DNA of 64,000 nucleotides from Micromonospora sp. WMMD882 (GTDB lineage: Bacteria > Actinomycetota > Actinomycetes > Mycobacteriales > Micromonosporaceae): positions 5,270,001-5,334,000 of the forward strand of contig NZ_CP114903.1 in the NCBI RefSeq assembly GCF_027497255.1. Direction: 5' to 3'. Shown in pieces: positions 16,203 through 25,904 of this stretch (position 1 is its first letter; the number at the start of each line of letters is the position of its first letter). The notes under the pieces were generated by a model. The model saw only the letters and a list, made by a program, of their open reading frames with translations. It was not told the origin of the DNA and did not search any database. The translations under genes and the position numbers were made by a program.

Positions 16203-18686
16203 TCAGCGGCGGGCCGCCCGCACGGCGGCGTACGCGTCCACCAGCCCCGCGCCCGCGTCGGCCGTCGCGCCACACCTGTCGGGCCGACCGGCCGCCCCCG
16301 GCGGCGGCTCGACCGGGGTGGCGGTGTCCCGCAGGAGTCGCCGGGTGCGTTCCAGGTCGCCGACGAGCGCCGGACTGGCCGACCACATCAGCGCCACCAC
16401 CCCCGCCACCTGCGGCGTCGCCATCGACGTGCCGTCCAGGACGGCGTACCCGCCGCCGGGCATCGCCGACCGCACCGCCGCGCCGGGCGCCACCACGTCC
16501 GGTTTGCCGCCATCTTGCCCCGGGCCGCGGCTGGAGAAGTCGGTGACCCGGCGGGAGCGGTCCACCGCGCCGACGGTCAACACGTCCGGGTGCGTCGCCG
16601 GCGGGTCGTCGATCGAGCCGCAGTACGGGCCGGTGTTGCCGGCCGCCGCCACCACGAACACCCCGGCCGCCTCGAAGGCGACGGTCGCCGGCCGTAGCGC
16701 CGCCGGGTCGCAGCCCTCGATGACGGGACAGCCCCACGAGTTGGTGAGCACCTGCGGGGCGCGTTCCGGCCGACCGTCGGTGAACGGGTCGCCGCCGGGC
16801 GGGAACGGGGCCAGCATGAACTGGAGACAGTCCAGGTAGCGGGCCGGGCTGCCCAGGTTGCGGTCCAGGTTCACGCAGCTCGTCCAGGTCGCCCCGGGGG
16901 CCACGCCGATGCCGCCGCGTCCCACCGCGCTGCCCACGGTGTGCGTGCCGTGCCCACCGGTGTCCCGGGGGGACCGGCTGCCGTCCCACGGGTCGTACCA
17001 GGAGTCGTCGCCGCCCCGGAAACCGGCCGCGAGGGCCGGGTGACCGGCGTCCGCCCCGGAGTCCGAGCTGCCCACGGTGATCCCCGCGCCGTCCACGCCC
17101 AGCTCCGACCAGACCCGGTCGGCGCCGATCATCCGGATGTTCCACTCCGGACCGGTCGGCGCGGTCGCGTCGCCCCGGCTGACCCCGACCGGCGCGGGCA
17201 ACGGACGCAACCGCTGGCTGACCAGCACCCGGTCCACCTCGGGGCGGCTGGACAGCCAGGCCCGCACCGCCGGCCCGCCGTCCACCTCGATCGCGTTGAC
17301 CAGGTAGTACGCCGTGTACGGGAGCCGTAGCCGGGCCAACTGTCGACGCAGGTCGGCCTGGCTGCGGTCGGCGGTGTCGACGAGCCGGCGGTAGACCGCG
17401 CGGACCCGGGCGTCCCGTCCGGCCGCCCCGGTGGCCCGGGGCACGTCCCGCAGGTCGGCCTGCTCGCGGAGCACCACCAGCAGGCGTTCACCGGAGAGAC
17501 CGGGCTGGCCGGGGCCCGCGTACACCCCGGCGGCGGCGACCAGCAGCACGCCGACGGTCACCGCGGCGACCGGGCGGCCCGGGGCGCGGCGGGGCAGCAG
17601 CAGGCCGTACCCGAGGGCGACCAGCAGCGCGACGGCGAACGCCGCCCCGGCGGCGACCGCCACCCAGAACGGCACGTCCCGGGTGGTGGTCAGCAGCAGG
17701 GTGACCTCCTCCGGGTCGGCGCCGGCCAGCGGGCCGAGCACCGTGAGACCGACCAGCCAGCGGACCGGGGCCGGACCGCTCGGCCCGGCGGGCGTGGCCT
17801 GGAGCGCGGCCAGCACGAAACCGGCCGGCGGCAGCGTCAGCAGCAGGGCGAGCTGGCTGCCCGAGTGGCCGACGCCGGCGGCGAGCAGGAGCAGCGTCAC
17901 CCCGGCCACCAGGCCGCCGACCAGCACCAGCCGGGCCGGTCGACGGTCAGGCCCGGCCCCGAAGCGGGCCCACAGCTCCGCGTCGAGCAGCGCTCCGGCG
18001 AGCACGCCGACGGCCGTCGCCGCCAGCACGGCGAGCGCCGTCTCCAGCAGCCCGCCGAGCGCGCCCAGCCAGAGCCAGGGCAGCAGCAGGAGCAGCCCGG
18101 CGGCGACCGCGAGCAGCGTCACCGGCGCGCCCGCCCCCCGCCCGTGCCCGCCGGTCTGCGCGTGCGCCCCGGTCTGTCCGTGCCCGCCGGTCTGCGCGTG
18201 CCCGCCGGTCTGTCCGTGCCCGCCGGTCTGCGCGTCCGCCGGGTCGGGCCGTGCGGCCCGGCGGCGCAGGCGGGCGATGACCACGGCGGCCAGCACGGCG
18301 ACGACGGCGAGCCCGGCCAGGTACGCCTCGTGGTGCACCGCCGGGATCATCCGGAGCAGGCCGAGCGCGCCCAGCGCCGACACCCCGGCCAGCCAGGCGC
18401 GGCCGACGGCACGGACCGCGTCGGAACGCGGCACCAGGGCCAACAGCAGCGCGGGCACCCCCACCATGACGATCGTCAGCAGGGAGACCGCCGGCCAGAG
18501 CCAGACCGGCCGGTCCAGCCCGGTGGCGAGCATCACCTGCTCGACCAGCCAGCCGACCACCTGGGGGAGCAGAACCACCCCGACCGTCCAGCAGCCCGCC
18601 AGGACGGCCGCGACCACCGGCAACGCGCTCGGTGGAGCCGGAGTGGGCGGCGGCGCGAACGGACCGGGCAGCGGCGCGGGTTGCAT
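16203..18686 (-). CDS. Polytopic membrane protein with C-terminal subtilisin (S8) protease domain
   Basis: An 827-residue protein whose first 400 residues hold about ten hydrophobic segments and whose last 300 form a subtilase. The catalytic set is complete: Asp542 in SSDSGAD, His579 in GGHGTHTVG, oxyanion Asn684 in AAGNTGPY and Ser754 in GTSMATPQVAG. A propeptide-like inhibitor domain may lie at about 400-500. A Gly/His-rich cytoplasmic or external loop of QTGGHG-type repeats (152-181) separates two membrane blocks. Unlike mycosins, which have one C-terminal anchor, the membrane part here is N-terminal and multi-pass. Substrate unknown. ATG start at 18686, divergent from glpD. Confidence 0.88.
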   Translation of the reverse strand: MQPAPLPGPFAPPPTPAPPSALPVVAAVLAGCWTVGVVLLPQVVGWLVEQVMLATGLDRPVWLWPAVSLLTIVMVGVPALLLALVPRSDAVRAVGRAWLAGVSALGALGLLRMIPAVHHEAYLAGLAVVAVLAAVVIARLRRRAARPDPADAQTGGHGQTGGHAQTGGHGQTGAHAQTGGHGRGAGAPVTLLAVAAGLLLLLPWLWLGALGGLLETALAVLAATAVGVLAGALLDAELWARFGAGPDRRPARLVLVGGLVAGVTLLLLAAGVGHSGSQLALLLTLPPAGFVLAALQATPAGPSGPAPVRWLVGLTVLGPLAGADPEEVTLLLTTTRDVPFWVAVAAGAAFAVALLVALGYGLLLPRRAPGRPVAAVTVGVLLVAAAGVYAGPGQPGLSGERLLVVLREQADLRDVPRATGAAGRDARVRAVYRRLVDTADRSQADLRRQLARLRLPYTAYYLVNAIEVDGGPAVRAWLSSRPEVDRVLVSQRLRPLPAPVGVSRGDATAPTGPEWNIRMIGADRVWSELGVDGAGITVGSSDSGADAGHPALAAGFRGGDDSWYDPWDGSRSPRDTGGHGTHTVGSAVGRGGIGVAPGATWTSCVNLDRNLGSPARYLDCLQFMLAPFPPGGDPFTDGRPERAPQVLTNSWGCPVIEGCDPAALRPATVAFEAAGVFVVAAAGNTGPYCGSIDDPPATHPDVLTVGAVDRSRRVTDFSSRGPGQDGGKPDVVAPGAAVRSAMPGGGYAVLDGTSMATPQVAGVVALMWSASPALVGDLERTRRLLRDTATPVEPPPGAAGRPDRCGATADAGAGLVDAYAAVRAARR
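18144..18233 (-). repeat. 18-base in-frame repeats in the subtilase gene (five units)
   Basis: Five 18-base units based on GTGCCCGCCGGTCTGCGC (plus-strand view), differing at a few positions, run in frame within the minus-strand protease gene. They encode the Gly/His-rich QTGGHG/QTGGHA loop, residues about 152-181. The in-frame period makes copy-number change tolerable. Confidence 0.9.
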
Positions 18687-18751
18687 GACCGTACGGTACG
18701 GGGCGGATGCACGGTGTGCCGTGCGGCGGCCGGTGCGGCTACCGTGAACGG

Positions 18752-20581
18752 GTGCGTGACCCCAACGTATCCCGTTCCACGGCCGGTAGGCTCTCTCCCG
18801 TCCGGCGGGTCGACGACCTGCGCCGGCTCCGGGCCGAGCGGTTCGACGTCCTGGTCATCGGCGGTGGGGTGACCGGCGCGGGCGCTGCCCTGGACGCCGC
18901 CTCCCGCGGGCTCAAGGTGGCCCTGGTCGAGGCGCGGGACTTCGCCGCCGGCACCTCCAGCCGGTCCAGCAAGCTGATCCACGGCGGTCTGCGCTACCTG
19001 GAGCAGTTGGAGCTCGGGCTGGTGCACGAGGCGCTCACCGAGCGGGGGCTGCTCGCCACCCGGCTCGCCCCGCACCTGGTCCGGCCGGTGCCGATCCTGG
19101 TGCCGCTGCCCGACGACGGCGGGGTGCGCGGCCTGCCGGGCCGGGCCTTCCGACGGGCCTACTACGGCGCCGGGGTGGCCGCGTACGACGCGTTCGCCGG
19201 GGTCTTCGGCCGGGGTCGGGGCATGCCGCTGCACCGGCACCTGAGCCGGGAGGGCGCCCGGCGGGTCTTCCCCAGCCTGCGCGCCGACCGGCTGGCCGGG
19301 GCGATCCGCTACTACGACGGGCAGGTCGACGACGCCCGGCTGGTGGTCACCCTGGCCCGCACCGCGGCGAGCCTCGGCGCGGCCGTGGTGACCAGCGCCC
19401 GCGCCGTCGGCCTGATCCGGCAGGCCCGGGAGGTCACCGGGGTCCGGGTCCGCGACCTGGAGGCGGCCCCGGGCTCCCCGGACGCCGAGTTCGAGGTACG
19501 CGCCCGCACGGTGATCGCCGCGACCGGCGTGTGGAGCGACGACATGTCGCGGATGCTCAACGACGTGGGGCTGCGCCCCGGCCTGCGGGTGCGGGCTTCC
19601 AAGGGGGTACACCTGGTGGTGCCCCGCTCGGCGATCACCGGCGAGACCGGGCTGATCCTGCGGACGGCCACCTCGGTGCTGTTCGTCATCCCGTGGGGCG
19701 GGCACTGGATCATCGGCACCACCGACACCGACTGGCGGCTGGACCGCTCCCACCCGGCCGCCTCCGCGCGGGACATCGACTACCTGCTGGACCAGGTCAA
19801 CACGGTGCTGAACCGGCCGTTGACCGTCGCCGACATCGAGGGCGTCTACGCCGGGCTGCGGCCGTTGCTCTCCGGCGAGGCCGACTCCACGTCGAAGCTG
19901 TCCCGGGAGCACGCGGTGGTCGAGCCGATGCTCGGGCTGCTGCTGGTCGCCGGGGGCAAGTACACGACGTACCGGGTGATGGCCGCCGACGTGGTCGACC
20001 GGGCGGCCCGCCGGCTCGGCGGGGTCCGTCCCTCGCGCACCGCCGACCTGCCGCTGCTCGGCGCGGACGGGTACGCCGCCATGTGGCGGGACCGGGCCGA
20101 CCTGGCCCGCCGGCACGGGACGCCGGTCGGCGTGGTCGAGCACCTGCTGGAGCGGTACGGCAGCGTCACCCGGGAGCTGCTCGCCCTGATCGCGGCCGAT
20201 CCGCTGCTGGCCGCCCCGCTGGCCGGGGCCCCGGAGTACCTGGCCGCCGAGGTGACGTACGCGGCGCGGGCGGAGGGGGCGCTGCACCTGGAGGACGTGC
20301 TGACCCGACGGACCCGGATCTCGTTCGAGACCAGCCACCGTGGGCTGGAGTCGGCGGAGCACACGGCGGAGCTGATGGGCGCGGTGCTCGGCTGGAACGC
20401 CGACGTGCGGGCCCGCGAGGTCGCGCACTACCGGGCCCGGGTGGAGGCGGAACGCCAGTCGCAGCGGATGCCGGACGACGCCACCGCCGACGCGGCCCGG
20501 CTCGGCGCGCCCGACGTACGCGGCTTCGCCGCCGACCGGGGCGTGGAGACCGACCCGAGCGGCCTGCCGACCCCCGGCTGA
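18752..20581 (+). CDS. glpD: Glycerol-3-phosphate dehydrogenase (FAD-dependent)
   Basis: A 609-residue flavoprotein that oxidises glycerol-3-phosphate to dihydroxyacetone phosphate at the membrane. The FAD dinucleotide fold is VLVIGGGVTGAGAALDAASR. SSRSSKLIHGGLRYLEQ is the family signature, WGGHWIIGTTDTDW is the second signature, and GGKYTTYRVMA lies near the substrate/FAD site. The C-terminal GlpD cap domain is present. The GTG at 18752 is chosen; an upstream ATG at 18707 adds an atypical Cys/Gly tail. No glpF or glpK is adjacent. Confidence 0.93.
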   Translation: MRDPNVSRSTAGRLSPVRRVDDLRRLRAERFDVLVIGGGVTGAGAALDAASRGLKVALVEARDFAAGTSSRSSKLIHGGLRYLEQLELGLVHEALTERGLLATRLAPHLVRPVPILVPLPDDGGVRGLPGRAFRRAYYGAGVAAYDAFAGVFGRGRGMPLHRHLSREGARRVFPSLRADRLAGAIRYYDGQVDDARLVVTLARTAASLGAAVVTSARAVGLIRQAREVTGVRVRDLEAAPGSPDAEFEVRARTVIAATGVWSDDMSRMLNDVGLRPGLRVRASKGVHLVVPRSAITGETGLILRTATSVLFVIPWGGHWIIGTTDTDWRLDRSHPAASARDIDYLLDQVNTVLNRPLTVADIEGVYAGLRPLLSGEADSTSKLSREHAVVEPMLGLLLVAGGKYTTYRVMAADVVDRAARRLGGVRPSRTADLPLLGADGYAAMWRDRADLARRHGTPVGVVEHLLERYGSVTRELLALIAADPLLAAPLAGAPEYLAAEVTYAARAEGALHLEDVLTRRTRISFETSHRGLESAEHTAELMGAVLGWNADVRAREVAHYRARVEAERQSQRMPDDATADAARLGAPDVRGFAADRGVETDPSGLPTPG

Positions 20582-20594
20582 CCCGCGGCGGCCC

Positions 20595-21995
20595 TCAGAG
20601 CACCTTGCCGGGGTTGAACAGACCGTCCGGGTCCAGGGCCGCCTTGATCGCCTGGTGCACCCGGACCCCGACGGGGCCGATCTCCCGGGCCAGCCACTCC
20701 CGCTTGAGCAGCCCCACCCCGTGCTCGCCGGTGCAGGTGCCACCCAGCTCCAGGCCCAGCCGCATGATCTCGTCGAAGGCGCGCCGCCCCCGTTCCAGGC
20801 TGGCCGGGTCGGCGCGGTCGACCACGATGTTGGGGTGCATGTTGCCGTCCCCGGCGTGCCCGACCACCCCGATCGGCACGTCGCACTCGACGGCGATCCT
20901 CGCCACCCCGTCGAGCAGGGCGGCGAGCGCGCCGCGCGGCACCGCCACGTCGTCGATCACCAGACCGCCGTTGCCGTTCGGGTAGGTCCGGGCGGCGTAC
21001 GCCTCCATCGCCGGGTGGGCCAGCCGGCGGGCCTGGAGCAGCGCCGCCGCCTCCACCGCGTCGGTGGCCGTGTACACCTCGGACGCCCCGGCGGCCGAGC
21101 AGACCTCGGCCAGCCGGGCCAGGTCGGCCGCCGCCCGGGGGCCGGTGTCGGCCGCCGCGAGCAACAGCGCCTCCGCGTCGGTGCGCAACCCCATCGGCCG
21201 GTACGCCTCGATGGCCGCCAGGTGGGTGCGGTCGAGCAGCTCCAGCAGGCTGGGGCTGAGCCCCTGGGCGGCGATCCCGGCGACGGCGGCGCCCGCGTCG
21301 GTGGTCGAGTCGAAGACCGCCACCAGGGTCAGCGACTCCTCCGGGGCGGGCCGCAGCGCCAGGGTCACCTCGGTGACGATCCCGAGCGTCCCCTCCGAGC
21401 CGACGAAGAGCCGGGTCAGGTCGTACCCGGCGACGCCCTTGGCGGTGCGCCGACCGGTGCGCAGCACCTCGCCGGAGGCGAGCACCACCTCCAGGCCGAG
21501 CACGTACTCGGTGGTCACGCCGTACTTGACGCAGCACATGCCACCGGCGTTGGTGGCCACGTTGCCGCCGATCGTGGACGACTCCCACGACCCCGGGTCG
21601 GGCGGGTAGTAGAGCCCCTCCTTGCGTACCGCCCCGGCCAGGGTGGCGTTGACGACCCCGGGCTGCACGACGGCGATCCGGCTGACCGGGTCGATCTCCA
21701 GGATCGCGTCCAGCGCCGACGTGCTCACCACCACCGCGCCGTCGACCGCGTTCGCCGCGCCGGCCAGCCCGGTCCGGGCCCCCTGCGGCACCACCGGCGC
21801 CCCGTGCCGGGCCGCCGCCCGGACCACCGCCACCACCTGCCCGGTGTCCCGGGGGCGCACCACCACCAGCGGCAGGCCGGCGGCGCACAGGTCGGCCTCG
21901 TCGCGTTGGTGCGTCCGGAGCAGATCCGGGTCGGTCAGGACGGCGTTCTCGCCGAGCGCGGCCCGCAGCTCGTCGAGGAGGGGGGAACCGGACAT
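20595..21995 (-). CDS. FAD-linked oxidase, glycolate oxidase GlcD / D-lactate dehydrogenase type
   Basis: A 466-residue vanillyl-alcohol-oxidase-family flavoprotein. The N-terminal FAD_binding_4 domain carries PQGARTGLAGAA and STIGGNVATNAGG; the C-terminal oxidase domain carries GHAGDGNMHPN and ends in DPDGLFNPGKVL, both hallmarks of GlcD-like enzymes. It probably oxidises glycolate or D-lactate. No iron-sulfur or GlcE/GlcF partner is adjacent. It converges with glpD (14 bp between stops). ATG start at 21995. Confidence 0.88.
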   Translation of the reverse strand: MSGSPLLDELRAALGENAVLTDPDLLRTHQRDEADLCAAGLPLVVVRPRDTGQVVAVVRAAARHGAPVVPQGARTGLAGAANAVDGAVVVSTSALDAILEIDPVSRIAVVQPGVVNATLAGAVRKEGLYYPPDPGSWESSTIGGNVATNAGGMCCVKYGVTTEYVLGLEVVLASGEVLRTGRRTAKGVAGYDLTRLFVGSEGTLGIVTEVTLALRPAPEESLTLVAVFDSTTDAGAAVAGIAAQGLSPSLLELLDRTHLAAIEAYRPMGLRTDAEALLLAAADTGPRAAADLARLAEVCSAAGASEVYTATDAVEAAALLQARRLAHPAMEAYAARTYPNGNGGLVIDDVAVPRGALAALLDGVARIAVECDVPIGVVGHAGDGNMHPNIVVDRADPASLERGRRAFDEIMRLGLELGGTCTGEHGVGLLKREWLAREIGPVGVRVHQAIKAALDPDGLFNPGKVL

Positions 21996-22118
21996 GCAGC
22001 AGAGGTTAACGTCAGCTCAGGGCGACGGCCATCGTGCGCCGGCCGCTCACGGCGGCAGCCGACAGGGTGACCGGGCGACGGCGGGCCGGGTGACCGTGGT
22101 GGCGGGGGACGCGGTGGG

Positions 22119-22763
22119 TCAGTCGGGGTGGCGCAGGGTGGTCAGCTCCCGGGTCAGGTTCGCCCGCGCCGGGGCCTCCCAGCGGGCGGCCAGCGCCGGC
22201 ACGTGGAACAGGGCGGGCAGGTCGAGCAGCTTCTCCAGCACGGCCGCCCGGCCGGACCGGAACGCCGCCTCGGGCACGTGCGCGTACTCCTGACGGATCC
22301 GGGCCGCGTACCCGTCGTACCGCTGCGGGGTGGCCGCGAGGACCGCGAGGTCGGCGTCGCAGAGCAGCGCGCCGTCCCGGTCGTCGGCGGCGACCGCGTG
22401 CCCGGCGGTGAGCAGCACCAGCCGGCGTACCTCGGCCACCGCGTCGGTCGGCACGCCCACGGCGGTGAGCAGGTCACCGGCCAGCGCGGCGCTGTCGCGT
22501 TCGTTGGTGTCCCCGGGCGCGCGCGGATCGTAGACCGCGTCGTGGCACCAGGCGGCGAGCCGTACCAGGTCGGGCCGGTCGGCGTGCCCGGCGTGCCGGT
22601 CGATCACGTCCAGCACGGCGGTCAGGTGGTCGACGGTGTGATAGCGGCGGTGCGGCTCCCGCCACCGGGTGAGCAGCTCCGTGCCGGCCCCGGCCACCGC
22701 CGCCGGGTCGGGGGCACCCACCCCGCGGGCCGCCGCCTGCCACCGTCGCTCCAGCGTCTCCAC
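22119..22763 (-). CDS. HD-domain metal-dependent phosphohydrolase-like protein
   Basis: A 214-residue all-helical protein with metal ligands typical of the HD superfamily: His42 in YHTVDHL, His74-Asp75 in AWCHDAVYD, and a later Asp in LLCDADLAVL. The NERDSAALAGD block also recurs in this small predicted phosphohydrolase family. Substrate unknown. The GTG at 22763 gives the family N-terminus (LERRWQAA); no ribosome-binding site is obvious and the frame is open upstream, so the start is tentative. Confidence 0.75.
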   Translation of the reverse strand: METLERRWQAAARGVGAPDPAAVAGAGTELLTRWREPHRRYHTVDHLTAVLDVIDRHAGHADRPDLVRLAAWCHDAVYDPRAPGDTNERDSAALAGDLLTAVGVPTDAVAEVRRLVLLTAGHAVAADDRDGALLCDADLAVLAATPQRYDGYAARIRQEYAHVPEAAFRSGRAAVLEKLLDLPALFHVPALAARWEAPARANLTRELTTLRHPD

Positions 22764-22830
22764 AGGCGCAGTGTGCCGTACGGCCCGCGACCGCCAGGAT
22801 TCACCACGCGTGGCGCGGGTAGTCCCGCCC

Positions 22831-24078
22831 ATGGCCGCTGCCCGTGACCGACACCGCCCGCCGCGGACCGAGTTGCGGCAGGGACTGGTCGACGTCGACA
22901 CCGCCCGGATCGCCGGGGCGATGGTGGAGCTGCGGCAACGGGGTCACGCCACGCTGCGGGACCGGACGCACCGGGTACGCAGCGCGGCGGGCCTGGCCGT
23001 GCAGGCTGGGGTGGCCGCCGCGCTGGCCTGGGTGGCCTCGCACGAGCTGCTGCACAACCCGGAGCCGGTGTTCGCGCCGATCTCGGCGGTCGGCACCCTG
23101 GCGGCGTCGGTCGGTCAGCGGCTGCGCCGCACCATCGAGCTGATCGTCGGGGTGGGCATCGGCGTGCTGATCGGCGACGTGCTGATCTACCTGCTGGGCA
23201 CCGGCCCCTGGCAGTTGGGCCTGATCGTCACTCTGGCCATCATCGTCTCGATCTTCCTGGGCGGCAGCGTGGCGGTGGTCATCCAGGCGGCGGCGACCGC
23301 CGTGCTGATCGCCACGCTGAGTCCGTCGACCAAGGATCTGGAGCTGCCCCGGTTCGTCGACGCCCTGGTCGGCGGCGGTATCGCCCTGCTGGTGACCGCC
23401 GTGCTGCTGCCGCTCAACCCGCTCCGGGTGATCAACCGGGCGGCCCGGCCGGCGCTGGACCTGCTGGCCGAGCAGCTCGACGTGACGGCGGAGGCGATCC
23501 GGGACCACGACCGGGAGCGTTGCCAGCGGGCCCTGGAACGGCTCCGGGCGAACAAGGAGGAGCTGGCCGCGTTCACCGAGGCGATCGACGGGGCGAAGGA
23601 GACCCTGACCATCTCGCCGGCGCGCTGGCACCGGCGCAGCGAGCTGGCCCACTACGCCGAGGCGGCCGAGCCGATCGACCGGGCGATGCGCAACAGCGGC
23701 ACCCTGATCCGCCGGGCGATCACCATGATCGAGGACGAGGAGCCGACGCCGGAGCCGCTGCCCGACGCGGTCGGGCACCTGGCCGAGGCGGTCCGGCTGC
23801 TGCGGCACGAGTTCGCCGTCGGGGCGGAGCCGGGCGACGCCCGGGAGCGGACGCTGCGCGCGGTCAGCGAGGCGGGGCGGGCGTACGAGCAGGGGGTGGG
23901 GTTCTCCGGCAGCGTGGTGGTGGCCCAGGTGCGGACCACCGCCAGCGACCTGATGGTCGCCTCCGGTCTGGACCAGGAGGAGGCCAACCGGCTGGTCCGC
24001 AGCGCGTTCGGCGAGCACGAACGGCCCTCGTCGCCCACCGACCGGCGGACCGGCGACGCCGGACCGCCGGTGGCCTGA
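22831..24078 (+). CDS. FUSC/aromatic-acid-exporter family membrane protein
   Basis: A 415-residue protein with six or so membrane segments between residues about 48 and 195 (for instance GLIVTLAIIVSIFLGGSVAVV) and a long helical cytoplasmic C-terminus. This matches FUSC/ArAE proteins, proposed exporters of aromatic acids. The motif PEPVFAPISAVGTLAASVGQ is the usual first FUSC loop. A regular helix set (DHDRERCQRALERLRANKEE) may form coiled coils. ATG start at 22831. Divergent from the HD gene by 67 bp, so both promoters lie in that interval. Confidence 0.82.
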   Translation: MAAARDRHRPPRTELRQGLVDVDTARIAGAMVELRQRGHATLRDRTHRVRSAAGLAVQAGVAAALAWVASHELLHNPEPVFAPISAVGTLAASVGQRLRRTIELIVGVGIGVLIGDVLIYLLGTGPWQLGLIVTLAIIVSIFLGGSVAVVIQAAATAVLIATLSPSTKDLELPRFVDALVGGGIALLVTAVLLPLNPLRVINRAARPALDLLAEQLDVTAEAIRDHDRERCQRALERLRANKEELAAFTEAIDGAKETLTISPARWHRRSELAHYAEAAEPIDRAMRNSGTLIRRAITMIEDEEPTPEPLPDAVGHLAEAVRLLRHEFAVGAEPGDARERTLRAVSEAGRAYEQGVGFSGSVVVAQVRTTASDLMVASGLDQEEANRLVRSAFGEHERPSSPTDRRTGDAGPPVA

Positions 24079-24187
24079 CCGCCGGTGGCCCGTCGACCGC
24101 CGGGACCGGTGTGCCGCCGCCGGTGGCCTGACCGCCGGGACCGGCATGCGGCCGGTCGGGTCGGCCGGGGGTCGATACGCTGAGCGC

Positions 24188-25633
24188 ATGGCCGACACCC
24201 CGCCCGGCGCAGCGCCTGCCGGTCCGCCGCCGCCGAGCCCCGCCCTGCACACCCCGGGCCCGCCGGTCACCCCGCTGCCCGCCCGCCGGACGAGCTGGCG
24301 ACGGTACGTGGTGTTGGCCGGCACCATCCTGGTCATCGCCGCCTGCGCCATCTTCATGATCTTCACGTTGGGGCAGAGCCTGGGCGTCGAGGCGCTGTTG
24401 ATCGGCCTGGTCGCCGCGATCCTGCCGGTCCCGGTGCTGGTGGCGTGCTTCCTCTGGCTGGACCGCTACGAGCCGGAGCCGTTGAAGTACCTGATCTTCT
24501 GTTTCGCCTGGGGGGCGTTCGTCTCCACCGCGGCGTCACTGACGGTGAACGAGTTCTTCGCCGGCCGGTTCGCCGCGTGGGACCTGCCCGACGCGCTCAC
24601 CGCCGTGCTGGTCGCCCCGTTCATCGAGGAGCTGACCAAGGCGCTCGGCCCGATCCTGCTGCTGATCTTCCGGCGGCGGGAGTGGTCCGGCATCACCGAC
24701 GGTCTGGTCTACTGCGGGCTCTCCGCGATCGGCTTCGCCATGGTGGAGAACATCCTCTACCTGGGCGGGTACGGCTACCGCACCGGCGTCGAGGAGTACG
24801 GCCCGGCCACCGGCGCGCAGCAGGTGCTGGCCATCTTCATCGTCCGGATCCTGCTGTTCGGCTTCGCCCACCCGCTGTTCACCGCGATGACCGGCGTCGG
24901 GCTGGGCATCGCCGCCCGGTCCGCCGACCGGCGGGTCCGTTTCCTCGCGCCGATCGCCGGCCTGCTGGTGGCGATGATGCTGCACGGCACCTGGAACCTG
25001 GTCCCGTCGCTGGTGGCCGCCACCGGGCAGCCGCTGGTCGCCCTCTACGGGTACATCGGCGTGATGGTGCCGATCTTCTTCGGCATGGTGGGCCTGGCCG
25101 TCTGGCTGCGCGCCTGGGAGGGGCGGCTCACCGAGCGCACCCTGCCGGACTACGTCCGCGCCGGTTGGCTCACGCCGCCGGAGGTGGCGGCGCTGGGCAG
25201 CCTCGGCCGGCGGCACGCCGCCCGCAGTTGGGCCCGCCGGGTCGGCGGGGACCGCGCGGTGAAGGCGATGCGGGGCTACCAGTTCGCGGCCACCCGGCTG
25301 GCCCTGCTCCGCGACGGCATGCGCCGGGGCCTGGACCTCCGCCCCGTCGACCGGGAACGGACCGCCGCCGAGGAACGCCTGCTGCTGGAGACCATCTCCG
25401 CGTACCGGTGGTTCTTCGTCGGCCGCGACCCGCAGACCCCGCTCGGCATCTGGGACGGGCACCGCTACCACCTGCGGTTCCCCGACGGCCACCAGCGGCC
25501 GGTGGATCCGCCGGACGAGCCGGTCGTGCCGATCCCGGTGGTGCTCGCCCCGCCGCCGCCACCCGTGCCGTACCCGCCGGGGCCGCACTGGCCCGCCCCG
25601 CCCGCCGGCTGGCACCCGGGCGCTCCCCGCTGA
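24188..25633 (+). CDS. PrsW-family intramembrane metalloprotease
   Basis: A 481-residue polytopic protein. The signature PFIEELTKALG gives the EExxK motif, followed by MVENILYLGG, FAHPLFTAMTG and MMLHGTWNL, the conserved Glu/His set of PrsW (CPBP-like) proteases. PrsW clips anti-sigma factors in Bacillus; the target here is unknown and no sigma/anti-sigma pair is nearby. The N-terminus (1-33) and C-terminus (about 440-481) are Pro-rich cytoplasmic tails. ATG at 24188 begins after TGAGCGC. Confidence 0.88.
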   Translation: MADTPPGAAPAGPPPPSPALHTPGPPVTPLPARRTSWRRYVVLAGTILVIAACAIFMIFTLGQSLGVEALLIGLVAAILPVPVLVACFLWLDRYEPEPLKYLIFCFAWGAFVSTAASLTVNEFFAGRFAAWDLPDALTAVLVAPFIEELTKALGPILLLIFRRREWSGITDGLVYCGLSAIGFAMVENILYLGGYGYRTGVEEYGPATGAQQVLAIFIVRILLFGFAHPLFTAMTGVGLGIAARSADRRVRFLAPIAGLLVAMMLHGTWNLVPSLVAATGQPLVALYGYIGVMVPIFFGMVGLAVWLRAWEGRLTERTLPDYVRAGWLTPPEVAALGSLGRRHAARSWARRVGGDRAVKAMRGYQFAATRLALLRDGMRRGLDLRPVDRERTAAEERLLLETISAYRWFFVGRDPQTPLGIWDGHRYHLRFPDGHQRPVDPPDEPVVPIPVVLAPPPPPVPYPPGPHWPAPPAGWHPGAPR

Positions 25634-25655
25634 CGGCGGCCCGGGGGCCGGGCGC

Positions 25656-25826
25656 TCAACTGAACAGGCTGGTCAGGAAGTCACCCAGGCCGGCGGCGAT
25701 GGCCAGCAGCGCCACCCCGATGGCCCTGAACAGGTCCGCGGCGCCCTGCGGCCGGAACGCCATGAAGTAGATCAGGAACCCGACGCTCAGTATGACGAGC
25801 AGCTTCTTCAGGAAGATCGGCATCAT
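25656..25826 (-). CDS. Small membrane protein, 56 residues
   Basis: A short protein with two hydrophobic stretches (about 7-24 and 35-50) and a basic KK near the N-terminus. Consecutive ATGs at 25826 and 25823 follow a GGGAGGG ribosome-binding site; the second is at a better distance. I do not recognise the family. It lies just after the PrsW gene on the opposite strand, 22 bp between stops. Confidence 0.65.
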   Translation of the reverse strand: MMPIFLKKLLVILSVGFLIYFMAFRPQGAADLFRAIGVALLAIAAGLGDFLTSLFS

Positions 25827-25904
25827 CCCTCCCCAGGGCGCGGACGTGCCTGGCTTCCCGCCGCGGCGGTGGGCAAACGGCACAGACCCCGGGGAGCGGG
25901 ACGC

